15,322 bases of DNA, taken from contig CAJUTD010000075.1 of NCBI GenBank assembly GCA_910589635.1, positions 1 through 15,322 on the forward strand, written 5' to 3'. The notes under the pieces are model-generated. The model saw only the letters and a program-made list of their open reading frames with translations, did no database searches and was not told the DNA's origin. Position numbers and translations under genes: made by a program. Each line of letters opens with the position of its first letter. The stretch's first letter is position 1. The DNA comes from an uncultured Lachnospiraceae bacterium (GTDB lineage: Bacteria; Bacillota; Clostridia; Lachnospirales; Lachnospiraceae). Positions 1 to 5,663 of the stretch are shown here, piece by piece.

Positions 1-615
1 TTTTGCCGGATGGCCTCCCGCCATACGCACTTTTGCCGGGATAGCCGCTTTGATAATCTCCGTCAATTCGCCTGTCGTCTCAATATCTTTTTCCTCTCTT
101 GCCGCCACAATATGCTTGGCAATGTTCTTTGCAAATTTGTCCTCTCCGTAATCACGGATGATTCGATACAATTCCTGCTCGCTGTAGGTATTAATCAACT
201 CTCTTGCGGTAAACTGCCGGCGTTTGTCCATTCTCATATCTAAGGGCGCATCCTCCACCCGATATGTAAAACCGCGGGTGGGATCATCCAATTGATAAGA
301 CGATACCCCCAAGTCCAGCACAATTCCATCTACGCCAGCAATTCCAACCTCTGCCAGCACCTCCGGCATTTCACAGTAATTGCCCCTGATAACCTGTATT
401 TTGTCTTCAAACTCCGATAATCTCCTGGTCGCAGCCTTGATGGCGTCTTCATCCTGGTCAATCCCGATAAACCTGCCCTTTTTCGTCAAGCGCTTACACA
501 CTTCATAGGCATGTCCTCCTCCACCTAACGTGCCATCCACATAGATTCCGTCCGGTTTGATGTTCAAGTATTCCATTGTCTCTCTCAAAAGCACCGACTT
601 ATGTTTGAATTCCAT
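1..615 (-). CDS. rsmH: RsmH (MraW), 16S rRNA m4C1402 methyltransferase, 3' end cut by window edge
   Basis: This gene encodes the SAM-dependent enzyme that N4-methylates C1402 in the 16S rRNA decoding centre. Translating the minus strand from the ATG at 615 gives an open frame of 205 codons that runs off the window, about two thirds of the usual length of roughly 310 residues. It starts MEFKHKSVLLRETMEYL, as this family does. The glycine-rich SAM loop YVDGTLGGGGH lies at residues 25-35 and is followed by GIDQDEDAI, the acidic residue region after strand 2. A further family block, LDLGVSSYQLDDPTRGF, is also present. A GGGGAG ribosome binding site sits a few bases before the ATG. It follows mraZ by 94 bases, the standard order at the head of the dcw cell-wall and division cluster, so it is probably co-transcribed with mraZ. 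The identification is firm; only the C-terminus is missing. Confidence 0.96.
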   Translation of the reverse strand, partial: MEFKHKSVLLRETMEYLNIKPDGIYVDGTLGGGGHAYEVCKRLTKKGRFIGIDQDEDAIKAATRRLSEFEDKIQVIRGNYCEMPEVLAEVGIAGVDGIVLDLGVSSYQLDDPTRGFTYRVEDAPLDMRMDKRRQFTARELINTYSEQELYRIIRDYGEDKFAKNIAKHIVAAREEKDIETTGELTEIIKAAIPAKVRMAGGHPAK

Positions 616-662
616 GAAATCTCCCCTTCCGCTATGCGATACCTTTCCGGCTCCAATCTAAG

Positions 663-704
663 ACCCCGGATACGCTATCCATTCTGTTAGTTCTCTCCTG
701 GGGT
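663..704 (-). repeat. Inverted repeats in the mraZ-rsmH spacer
   Basis: ACCCC at 663-667 can pair with GGGGT at 700-704, and inside this is a perfect small hairpin GGATA-CGC-TATCC at 668-680. The structure falls in the 94-base gap between the mraZ stop and the rsmH start and has no following U-tract, so it does not look like a terminator. An mRNA processing or stability element is possible, but nothing in the sequence proves it. Confidence 0.35.
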
Positions 705-709
705 ATAAC

Positions 710-1141
710 CTATATCGTAAGCCCCAGGCTTGCCATGTGTTCTGCAATCTCCTCCACATCATCATACTCGCTGGTCTCCTGCCATCTGTCTTTGCTCCAG
801 ATTTCAATATGGTTTACAACGCCAGCTGATATAATCTCTTTCTCAATCCCTGCAAATTCTCTCAGGACTGCCGGAAGGAGAACGCGCCCCTGCTTGTCTA
901 CTTCACAGACTGTCGCGCCTGCGAAGAAAAATCTCGCAAACTTACGGGCTTCCTTGGAAAATTGTGATACCTCACGGAATTTAGTCTCGATGAGCTTCCA
1001 TTCTTCTGAAGAATACACGAACAAGCATCCATCCAGTCCCTTTGTCACCACAAATTCATCTCCCAACTGGTCTCTGAATTTGGAGGGAACTATCAGTCTG
1101 CCCTTTGCATCAACTGTGTGATTATATTCTCCCATGAACAT
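710..1141 (-). CDS. mraZ: MraZ, transcriptional regulator of the dcw cluster
   Basis: MraZ is a DNA-binding protein with two AbrB-like halves that forms a ring and represses its own dcw operon promoter. The 143-residue product has the family length and the typical start MFMGEYNHTVDAKGRL. The two characteristic DXXGR-type turns are at residues 11-15 (DAKGR, followed by LIVPSKFR) and 82-86 (DKQGR, followed by VLLPAVLREFAG), one in each half. An AAGGTGA ribosome binding site at 1147-1153 lies 5 bases before the ATG at 1141; the alternative ATG at codon 3 would be 11 bases away and is less likely. rsmH follows directly. The promoter and a phased array of candidate MraZ boxes lie upstream (1203-1285), which indicates autoregulation. 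Confidence 0.97.
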   Translation of the reverse strand: MFMGEYNHTVDAKGRLIVPSKFRDQLGDEFVVTKGLDGCLFVYSSEEWKLIETKFREVSQFSKEARKFARFFFAGATVCEVDKQGRVLLPAVLREFAGIEKEIISAGVVNHIEIWSKDRWQETSEYDDVEEIAEHMASLGLTI

Positions 1142-1186
1142 CTACATCACCTTCTGACTTAGGGTCTGTGGATGGATAATCACATG

Positions 1187-1215
1187 TTATCCACATTTTT
1201 ATCCACTTATCCACC
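1187..1215. promoter_or_regulatory. Cluster of three DnaA-box-like 9-mers in the mraZ leader
   Basis: The plus strand reads TTATCCACA at 1187-1195, an exact match to the classical DnaA box. It is followed by TTATCCACT at 1199-1207 and TTATCCACC at 1207-1215, each with one mismatch at the last position. All have the same orientation. They share the ATCCAC core with the neighbouring MraZ-type repeats, so the match could be a by-product of that array. Binding by DnaA is inferred only from sequence. Confidence 0.45.
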
Positions 1216-1260
1216 ACTTTAATCCATTTCTTACCACTTTCCTCCACTTTCATTCCATTC
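1203..1260 (-). promoter_or_regulatory. Phased MraZ operator boxes
   Basis: On the minus strand the heptamer AAAGTGG occurs exactly at 1244-1250, 1234-1240 and 1214-1220. Degenerate copies lie at 1224-1230 (GAAATGG) and 1203-1209 (TAAGTGG), and a partial copy near 1255-1260. The period is 10 bp, one helical turn, so all boxes face the same side. Known MraZ operators are tandem GTG-containing repeats with this spacing just upstream of mraZ. The array begins right after the -10 box and overlaps the start point of transcription, which fits repression by MraZ. Confidence 0.8.
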
Positions 1261-1285
1261 TAGCTTATTAGAGAAAAAAATGCAA
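1257..1285 (-). promoter_or_regulatory. Sigma-A promoter of mraZ-rsmH
   Basis: Minus-strand TTGCAT (-35, 1280-1285) and TAGAAT (-10, 1257-1262) are separated by exactly 17 bp. Transcription would start near 1250, inside the MraZ-type box array, leaving a leader of about 110 bases before mraZ. Confidence 0.75.
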
Positions 1286-1391
1286 TAGAAAATTACTTCA
1301 TAAAAGTTCACTATTCTCGGATTTGGATACCGTTCGCCCGTAATCTGAACCTGTATGCAGTTGTGAAGCTGCCTCACAAATATATTATTTC

Positions 1392-1583
1392 GGGACTGTC
1401 GCACGAACATAAATTACAAGCTATATATTCGTTCAAAAGGTTTACATTGCAAAGCAATGGAAACAACATGCACAAAAATTATCTTGGGAAGCTAGCTTCC
1501 CAGAGTAATTTTTGTGCATTCTGTCTTTGCCGCATGAGCGGCAAGACCTTTTGAACGAGTAAATATATTAGTGCGACAGCCCC
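1392..1583. mobile_element. 192-bp MITE-like element with terminal inverted repeats and cloverleaf folding potential
   Basis: The left end reads GGGACTGTCGCAC (1392-1404). The right end is its inverse with one change, GTGCGACAGCCCC (1571-1583). Inside the ends there is a second pairing, GTTCAAAAGGT (1431-1441) with ACCTTTTGAAC (1546-1556). These enclose three hairpins in a row: CATTGC-AAA-GCAATG (1445-1459); a very long 26-bp imperfect stem centred at 1493/1494 (1468-1519) whose outer 14 bp and inner 8 bp are perfect; and TTGCCGC-ATGA-GCGGCAA (1527-1544). The whole can be drawn as a cloverleaf. No credible coding frame is present. The ends resemble insertion sequence termini of the GGGRCTGTC type (IS1182-like, from memory), so a non-autonomous derivative is likely. 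I saw no clear target duplication. The element lies in a gap of more than 300 bases between mraZ and a terminator; 1286-1391 holds only a weak inverted repeat, TTGTGA/TCACAA, at 1361-1379. Confidence 0.75.
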
Positions 1584-1595
1584 AATATGCACAAA

Positions 1596-1622
1596 AAAGA
1601 GCCCTGATATTCAAGGCTCTTT
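1596..1622 (-). terminator. Intrinsic terminator, possibly bidirectional
   Basis: AAAGAGCC (1596-1603) pairs perfectly with GGCTCTTT (1615-1622) around an 11-base loop. Because the stem ends in A/T runs on both sides, it can act in either direction. It lies about 115 bases after the stop of the Spo0E-like gene and separates that gene from the MITE-like element and mraZ. The stretch between (1623-1737) shows no convincing gene. Confidence 0.75.
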
Positions 1623-1737
1623 CTTTATTACCATATTCTATTGTCCTTTTCTCACCAAGGAATCTCCTCAAGCTCTACCACAATCTGCCTCGCTCATCTG
1701 CCAACGAGGCGCCAGACTGTTCCAAACGCTTAGGCCA

Positions 1738-1917
1738 TTACCCACACTTCTCAAGGTGAAAGTTCTCTTTTGTATATCGCATGTAGTCCTCTATGAGACG
1801 GTCCAGACGAAGACTAGTCTGATAACACTTTTCAGCATTTACACCATCTGCCACAACTACATCCAACTCTTTCCGTACAATCTCAATTTCTTTTTGCAGC
1901 TCACCTAATTTTTCCAT
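1738..1917 (-). CDS. Small Spo0E-like aspartyl-phosphate phosphatase
   Basis: A 59-codon frame runs from the ATG at 1917 to the TAA at 1738-1740, preceded by AAGGAG at 1925-1930 with a 7-base spacer. The product begins MEKLGELQKEIEIVRKEL and contains SLRLDRLIEDYMRY at residues 35-48. This matches the two-helix pattern of the Spo0E family: IExxRxxL in helix 1, then the S-x-x-LD signature followed by hIxxY in helix 2. The canonical motif is SQELD; here it reads SLRLD, keeping Ser and Asp. Members dephosphorylate Spo0A~P and so delay sporulation. Length is within the family's usual 50-90 residues. It has its own promoter at 1946-1974, two Spo0A-like boxes upstream, and a terminator downstream. 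The family assignment rests on motif reading alone. Confidence 0.8.
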   Translation of the reverse strand: MEKLGELQKEIEIVRKELDVVVADGVNAEKCYQTSLRLDRLIEDYMRYTKENFHLEKCG

Positions 1918-1945
1918 CTCGCAGCTCCTTGTCTTTGCATCATTA

Positions 1946-1974
1946 ATTGTAGACCCTTTTTATGCAAAAATCAA
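1946..1974 (-). promoter_or_regulatory. Sigma-A promoter of the Spo0E-like gene
   Basis: Minus-strand TTGATT (1969-1974) and TACAAT (1946-1951) are 17 bp apart. The expected start point is near 1939, giving a leader of about 22 bases that contains the AAGGAG ribosome binding site. An AAAATCGCGATTTT palindrome (1978-1991) lies immediately upstream of the -35 box. Confidence 0.72.
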
Positions 1975-2003
1975 ACGAAAATCGCGATTTTTTTACAGGA
2001 GAT

Positions 2004-2031
2004 TTCGACAGAAAAGGCTTTTATTCGACAA
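2004..2031 (-). promoter_or_regulatory. Tandem Spo0A-like boxes
   Basis: The minus strand carries TGTCGAA at 2004-2010 and TTGTCGAA at 2024-2031. Both match the core of the 0A box (TGNCGAA), with the same orientation and exactly 20 bp (two helical turns) apart. They lie about 65-90 bp upstream of the predicted start point of the Spo0E-like gene and only a few bases after the phospholipase stop codon. Position and pairing fit a Spo0A regulatory site. Binding is inferred. Confidence 0.6.
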
Positions 2032-2035
2032 TCTT

Positions 2036-2638
2036 CTAATTTGCTGCAACGCCTGGCTTCCTGGATGACCCTCTTTGAACCAGCAGAAGGACTGCTTCCA
2101 CCACCTGGTGGCAGAGAGACACAATCTGACGACAGTCTTCTTCGACAGTATTTTTCAATTTTATATATGCCTCATGCTTTTTCCTGATAAAGTTACAAAT
2201 TGCTTCCGTGCTGTTAAGATTCTGCACGGACTTAAGAATGTGAGGCTGATTCCTTTTCGCCTCGCCACTCTGTATATAATCTTTCAGACTTTGTTTCAGG
2301 TGCTTTTCATAAATGCAGTGATCTTTCAGATTTCCGGTAAACGTAGCATTGTGAGGAAAAGTAAAATAATCTGCAATATAATGAATCATTTCACCAAGAT
2401 TGCGGTAAAATACCCGCATGTTGATCTTTGATGATTGCCGAAGCTCCACCAGATTCTTCAGCTCATTCTGAATCTTAGGAAAGGTTCCTTCAATTTCGTG
2501 CTTCACTGTCAAAAAGGATGGCTTACAGTCCGGCAGGATGCTTCCGAGATAAAAAGCCTTCTTATGCTTCATCAAATCCTGTTCTTCCAGACTGCCTACA
2601 ATATACTTCGCCAATGATATATGAGATTTCTTACGCAT
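2036..2638 (-). CDS. Zinc-dependent phospholipase C family protein
   Basis: The 200-residue product matches the alpha-helical Zn_dep_PLPC fold shared with clostridial phospholipase C and S1/P1 nucleases. Candidate metal ligands are in the expected order: His6 near the N-terminus (KKSHISLAKYIV), Asp37 in GSILPDC, His47, and the helix GEMIHYIADYFTFPHN with His86, Asp90 and His96. The protein lacks a signal peptide and is shorter than secreted toxins. Members of this kind are common in Clostridia, are probably cytoplasmic, and their substrate is unknown. The start is well supported by AGGAGG about 6-8 bases upstream of the ATG at 2638. A promoter lies at 2677-2705. No clear terminator follows, so some readthrough toward the Spo0E-like gene is possible. 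The fold assignment is good; the reaction is not established. Confidence 0.8.
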   Translation of the reverse strand: MRKKSHISLAKYIVGSLEEQDLMKHKKAFYLGSILPDCKPSFLTVKHEIEGTFPKIQNELKNLVELRQSSKINMRVFYRNLGEMIHYIADYFTFPHNATFTGNLKDHCIYEKHLKQSLKDYIQSGEAKRNQPHILKSVQNLNSTEAICNFIRKKHEAYIKLKNTVEEDCRQIVSLCHQVVEAVLLLVQRGSSRKPGVAAN

Positions 2639-2676
2639 TTCTTCCTCCTGTACTTCCCATTCTGCATTCCAGTCCT

Positions 2677-2705
2677 ATTCTACTTCCAGTTATATGAGAA
2701 TACAA
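2677..2705 (-). promoter_or_regulatory. Sigma-A promoter of the phospholipase-family gene
   Basis: Minus-strand TTGTAT (2700-2705) and TAGAAT (2677-2682) are separated by 17 bp. The start point would be near 2670, giving a leader of about 30 bases with the AGGAGG site. Confidence 0.72.
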
Positions 2706-2722
2706 GTACTTTCGTATGATTC

Positions 2723-2754
2723 TTTTGTAAACTTTTTGTTAACTTTTTGTTAAC
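2723..2754. repeat. Three tandem 11-bp repeats upstream of the phospholipase promoter
   Basis: The plus strand carries two perfect copies of TTTTTGTTAAC (2733-2743 and 2744-2754), preceded by a 10-base degenerate copy TTTTGTAAAC (2723-2732). The copies put T/A tracts one helical turn apart, 18-50 bp upstream of the -35 box. They could be an UP-type or bent element, or a binding site for a regulator. Confidence 0.6.
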
Positions 2755-2768
2755 GCGAGATAAATTTC

Positions 2769-3086
2769 CTACTTGCAGTGACAATCAAAGCTTGCGCACT
2801 CCGTCTCTGCACAGCAGCAGGCATTACTTCCGGCAATGCCAATTTCATCCGCCTGGCACTTACAGTCCTCGTTAAAACGACAATTTTCTGCATGGCAGCC
2901 CACATGAGTATCAAGTGTTCCCTGCTGCACCGAATTCGTCATGCTATCACTTCTCTCACGAAAACTCTCGCAGCAAGTTTCATTTGGCTTGCCTGCATCC
3001 TGCCCTCCTACCATGATATCGTTCTTAGAGCAGAGTTTGTCATCATTATACGCACAGTTTGTTACAGTACATTTTAAACGTGTCAT
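2769..3086 (-). CDS. Cysteine-rich protein with two DUF1540 domains
   Basis: The 105-residue product has 15 cysteines in two similar halves. The first (residues about 4-42) begins LKCTVTNCAYNDDKLC and ends TCCESF. The second (about 62-100) begins VGCHAENCRFNEDCKC and ends with Cys90-92, then ECASF. Each half shows the DUF1540 pattern C-x4-C-x-Y/F-N-x-n-C ... ACxSF, thought to be a small metal-binding (probably zinc) fold. The biological role is not known. There is no signal peptide or membrane segment, so it is probably cytoplasmic. An AAGGAG site precedes the ATG at 3086. It lies between the thrS terminator and the phospholipase gene; I found no convincing sigma-A promoter for it in 3087-3130, so its expression may depend on readthrough or an unrecognised promoter. 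Confidence 0.85.
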   Translation of the reverse strand: MTRLKCTVTNCAYNDDKLCSKNDIMVGGQDAGKPNETCCESFRERSDSMTNSVQQGTLDTHVGCHAENCRFNEDCKCQADEIGIAGSNACCCAETECASFDCHCK

Positions 3087-3129
3087 TTTGAAATCTCCTT
3101 TCTCACACCGACTCTTACGGCTAAATGTT

Positions 3130-3184
3130 GATAAAAGAGCTGCCGTACCGTATACTTTATCAGAAATACAACAGCTCCTTTATC
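3130..3184 (-). terminator. Probable intrinsic terminator of thrS
   Basis: On the minus strand GGAGCTG (from about 3178) continues as TTGTA and pairs with TACGG-CAGCTC (ending about 3137), giving an 11-bp stem with two G-U pairs and a loop of about 19 bases. It is followed by TTTTATC. The outer arms 3130-3142 and 3172-3184 are complementary with one mismatch. It lies about 120 bases after the thrS stop. The rest of 3185-3301 shows no gene. Confidence 0.6.
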
Positions 3185-3301
3185 AGTATCAAGAGATTTC
3201 CTGTTTTTTATGCATGGCAAGAACTGCCGCTGCTGACAAAAAATTCAAAAATTAATGATTCCCCTGACAACAGACAGATGGAACACAAACGACCGTTCGC
3301 A

Positions 3302-5269
3302 TTATTTCTTCTCTTCCTGTACTTCCTCCCTGCGGATTTCCTTGGTACGAATTTCTTTACAAATCTGCTCAATAAACGTATCCAGGGATTTGGCGCCTTC
3401 GTCTCCTGCAAAACGGCTCCTCACAGATACCGTTTGCTGTTCTTCCTCCTGCTGCCCGACAACCAGCATATAAGGGAGCTTATCCAGGCGCGCCTCACGA
3501 ATTTTATAACCAATCTTCTCTGAACGGTTATCCACCGTACAAAGAATTCCATTCGCTTTCAACTGTTTCTCAACTTGTGCGGCATAATTTTCATATTTAT
3601 CGGAAATTGGCAATACTCTTACCTGCTCCGGGCACAGCCAGGTTGGGAATTTTCCGGCATATTTTTCTATCAGCCATGCCAGCGTACGCTCATAGCAGCC
3701 CATAGAGGTCCGGTGAATGATATAGGGGCGCACCTTATCGCCGTTGGCATCAATATAATACATATCAAACTGCTCAGCAAGCAGTGCATCCCACTGGATC
3801 GTAATCATTGTATCTTCCTTGCCATAGACGTTCTTGGCATTGATGTCAATCTTAGGTCCATAAAAAGCGGCTTCTCCTACATCTTCCGTGAACGGAATCT
3901 CAAGTTCCTCCATAATGTTACGCATATGCTGCTGTGTCTCTTCCCAGACCTCTGGCTCTCCAATGTACTTTTCCCGGTTATCAGGATCCCATTTGGAGAG
4001 ATGATAAGTGACATCCTCCTCCACACCCAATGTAGATAGGCAGTATTTCGCCAAGGCAAGACATTGTTTGAATTCCTCCACCATCTGATCTGGACGCACA
4101 ATCAGGTGTCCCTCAGAAATCGTAAACTGCCGTACACGGGTAAGCCCATGCATCTCCCCTGATTCCTCGTTGCGGAACAACGTGGAAGTCTCACCGTAAC
4201 GCAGAGGAAGATCACGGTAGGAATGCTGCTCTGCCTTGTACACATAATATTGGAATGGACAGGTCATGGGACGCAGAGCCAACACTTCTTTGTCCTTCTC
4301 CTCATCCCCCAGCACAAACATACCATCCGTATAGTGATCCCAATGGCCGGATATCTTATATAAATCGGACTTCGCCATCAGCGGAGTCTTGGTGCGGATA
4401 TACCCCCACTCATTATCCTCAAGGTCTTCAATCCAACGCTGCATGGTCTGAACCATCTTGGCTCCCTTGGGCATCAGGAGCGGTAATCCCTGTCCAATGA
4501 CATCGACTGTGGTAAATAATTTCATCTCACGCCCCAGCTTGTTGTGGTCGCGCTTTTTAATATCCTCTAAATGCTCCAAATACGCATTTAACTCATCCTT
4601 GGTGGCAAACGCCGTTCCATAAATTCTCTGAAGTTGCGCCTTCTCAGAATCGCCCCGCCAATATGCCATGGAAGAGGAAATCAGCTTAAACGCTTTAATC
4701 GGCTTTGTGCTCATCAGATGAGGTCCCGCACATAAATCGGTAAATCCTTCGCCCTGGCTGTAAAACGATATCTCTGCATCCTCCGGCAAATCTTCTATCA
4801 GCTCTACCTTATACGGCTCCTGTCTCTCCTGCATAAAACGAATTGCCTCTGCCCGCGGCAGCGTAAATTTCTCCAAACGGTTACCAGCCTTAATAATCTT
4901 CTTCATCTCTTTTTCCAGCTTATCTAAATCCTCCCTGGAAAACGGCTCCGCCTCAAAATCATAATAAAATCCTTCGTCTATAGATGGCCCGATGGCAAGT
5001 TTTGCCTCTGGAAACAAACGTTTTACTGCCTCCGCCAGCACATGGGAACATGTATGGCGCACAGTGCGCAGTCCTTCTGCGTCTTTCTGTGTCAGTATAT
5101 TCAATTGACTATCGCTGTCCACAATTGTCCGCAAATCGACAACCTCACCGTTTACTTCACCGGCACACGCTGCCCTCGCCAAACCTTCGCTGATATCTAA
5201 AGCAATATCGTAGACACTTTTTCCCTCGCTGTACTCCTTAACAGAGCCATCCTTCAATGTAATTTTCAT
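3302..5269 (-). CDS. thrS: Threonyl-tRNA synthetase
   Basis: This class II synthetase charges tRNA-Thr and edits Ser-tRNA-Thr. The 655-residue product starts MKITLKDGSVKEYSEGKSVYD (a TGS domain). The editing domain follows, with HTCSH (His72, His76) and LCAGPH (Cys180, His184). The catalytic core has LRPMTCP with Cys337, GLTRVRQFTISEGHL (class II motif 2 with His388), and IIHRTSMGCYERTLAWLIEK (motif 3 region with His519). Cys337, His388 and His519 correspond to the zinc ligands of the E. coli enzyme. The C-terminal anticodon domain begins around WLCPEQVRVLPIS. A longer frame exists upstream of the ATG, but it is the T-box leader. The chosen ATG at 5269 has AAGGAG upstream and the conserved TGS start. 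Small departures from the E. coli core are CPFQ instead of CPGH and ISEGH instead of DDAH. Expression is controlled by the threonine T-box at 5299-5587. Confidence 0.97.
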   Translation of the reverse strand: MKITLKDGSVKEYSEGKSVYDIALDISEGLARAACAGEVNGEVVDLRTIVDSDSQLNILTQKDAEGLRTVRHTCSHVLAEAVKRLFPEAKLAIGPSIDEGFYYDFEAEPFSREDLDKLEKEMKKIIKAGNRLEKFTLPRAEAIRFMQERQEPYKVELIEDLPEDAEISFYSQGEGFTDLCAGPHLMSTKPIKAFKLISSSMAYWRGDSEKAQLQRIYGTAFATKDELNAYLEHLEDIKKRDHNKLGREMKLFTTVDVIGQGLPLLMPKGAKMVQTMQRWIEDLEDNEWGYIRTKTPLMAKSDLYKISGHWDHYTDGMFVLGDEEKDKEVLALRPMTCPFQYYVYKAEQHSYRDLPLRYGETSTLFRNEESGEMHGLTRVRQFTISEGHLIVRPDQMVEEFKQCLALAKYCLSTLGVEEDVTYHLSKWDPDNREKYIGEPEVWEETQQHMRNIMEELEIPFTEDVGEAAFYGPKIDINAKNVYGKEDTMITIQWDALLAEQFDMYYIDANGDKVRPYIIHRTSMGCYERTLAWLIEKYAGKFPTWLCPEQVRVLPISDKYENYAAQVEKQLKANGILCTVDNRSEKIGYKIREARLDKLPYMLVVGQQEEEQQTVSVRSRFAGDEGAKSLDTFIEQICKEIRTKEIRREEVQEEKK

Positions 5270-5298
5270 TGTATTCTCCTTTCTTGTTTTCCTGTTAG

Positions 5299-5338
5299 AA
5301 AAAATGTCCCATACACTGCCAGCGGCAATGCATGGGAC
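5299..5338 (-). terminator. T-box attenuator terminator upstream of thrS
   Basis: GTCCCATGCATTGCC pairs with GGCAGTGTATGGGAC (arms 5324-5338 and 5306-5320) around a 3-base loop, with one G-T pair. A run of six T residues follows on the minus strand (5299-5304). This is the terminator alternative of the T-box leader; its 5' arm shares the GTCCC that would pair in the antiterminator. Confidence 0.9.
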
Positions 5339-5587
5339 GTTATATACGCGGTTCCACCCTGCTTGTCCTGTCCCCATAACCTGGGACAAAACCTCTCCTT
5401 TGACGATAACGGAGTCACCGTGCTCTATTAAAGCCGCTCCAAGGTGGTCTTCCACTGTTTCCTGTCAGGCCGTTTCCAGCACCGGGGTATTCACCCGCCG
5501 ACGGCCTTCTCTGCTTATGTCCGCAATCTGTTCCTGCAAGACACTCGACATTTCACAGCGTACTCTTCTTGTCAACGCTTTGTCTAG
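5305..5587 (-). promoter_or_regulatory. Threonine-responsive T-box leader (riboswitch) of thrS
   Basis: The minus strand carries the highly conserved T-box AGGGTGGAACCGCG (5347-5360), followed by the terminator at 5299-5338. Near the 5' end the stem I start GACAAGAAGAGTACGC is visible. Further on is GGAAG-ACC-ACCTTGGAG; the ACC at 5446-5448 sits in the specifier position and encodes threonine. Uncharged tRNA-Thr pairs with the specifier and with TGGA of the antiterminator bulge, allowing transcription into thrS. The TGGA tetranucleotide predicts a U discriminator base on this organism's tRNA-Thr. The element occupies most of the space between the thrS promoter and start codon. Confidence 0.93.
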
Positions 5588-5592
5588 TAAGT

Positions 5593-5621
5593 ATTGTAGC
5601 CTCTTTCCCTAAATCTGTAAA
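5593..5621 (-). promoter_or_regulatory. Sigma-A promoter of the thrS T-box transcript
   Basis: Minus-strand TTTACA (5616-5621) and TACAAT (5593-5598) are 17 bp apart, placing the start point near 5586 at the expected 5' end of the T-box leader. A near-perfect palindrome, ATTTTCAGT-T-ACTGAAAAT (5628-5646), lies just upstream. It could be a weak end signal for the SEC-C gene, but no U-tract follows. Confidence 0.78.
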
Positions 5622-5663
5622 GGGGAAATTTTCAGTTACTGAAAATAACCTGGACATTGACTA

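Noticed and set aside
735..1121. Plus-strand open frame opposite mraZ
   Set aside because: Antisense shadow of a clearly identified gene, with no ribosome binding site or recognisable domain.
1363..1554. Plus-strand open frame of 63 codons
   Set aside because: It runs through the inverted-repeat element and its hairpins, has no ribosome binding site, and shows no protein-like composition.
1392..1583. CRISPR array or tRNA-like gene in the hairpin-rich region
   Set aside because: There are no regular direct repeats with spacers, and although it folds as a cloverleaf the arm lengths do not match a tRNA and no CCA or T-loop motif is present.
1978..1991. AAAATCGCGATTTT palindrome as a terminator for the phospholipase gene
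   Set aside because: It has no loop and a weak A/T-rich stem; it is better viewed as a possible operator next to the -35 box of the Spo0E-like gene.
5270..5455. N-terminal extension of thrS by 62 codons
   Set aside because: The extra codons lie within the T-box leader and terminator; the ATG at 5269 has its own AAGGAG and the conserved TGS domain start.
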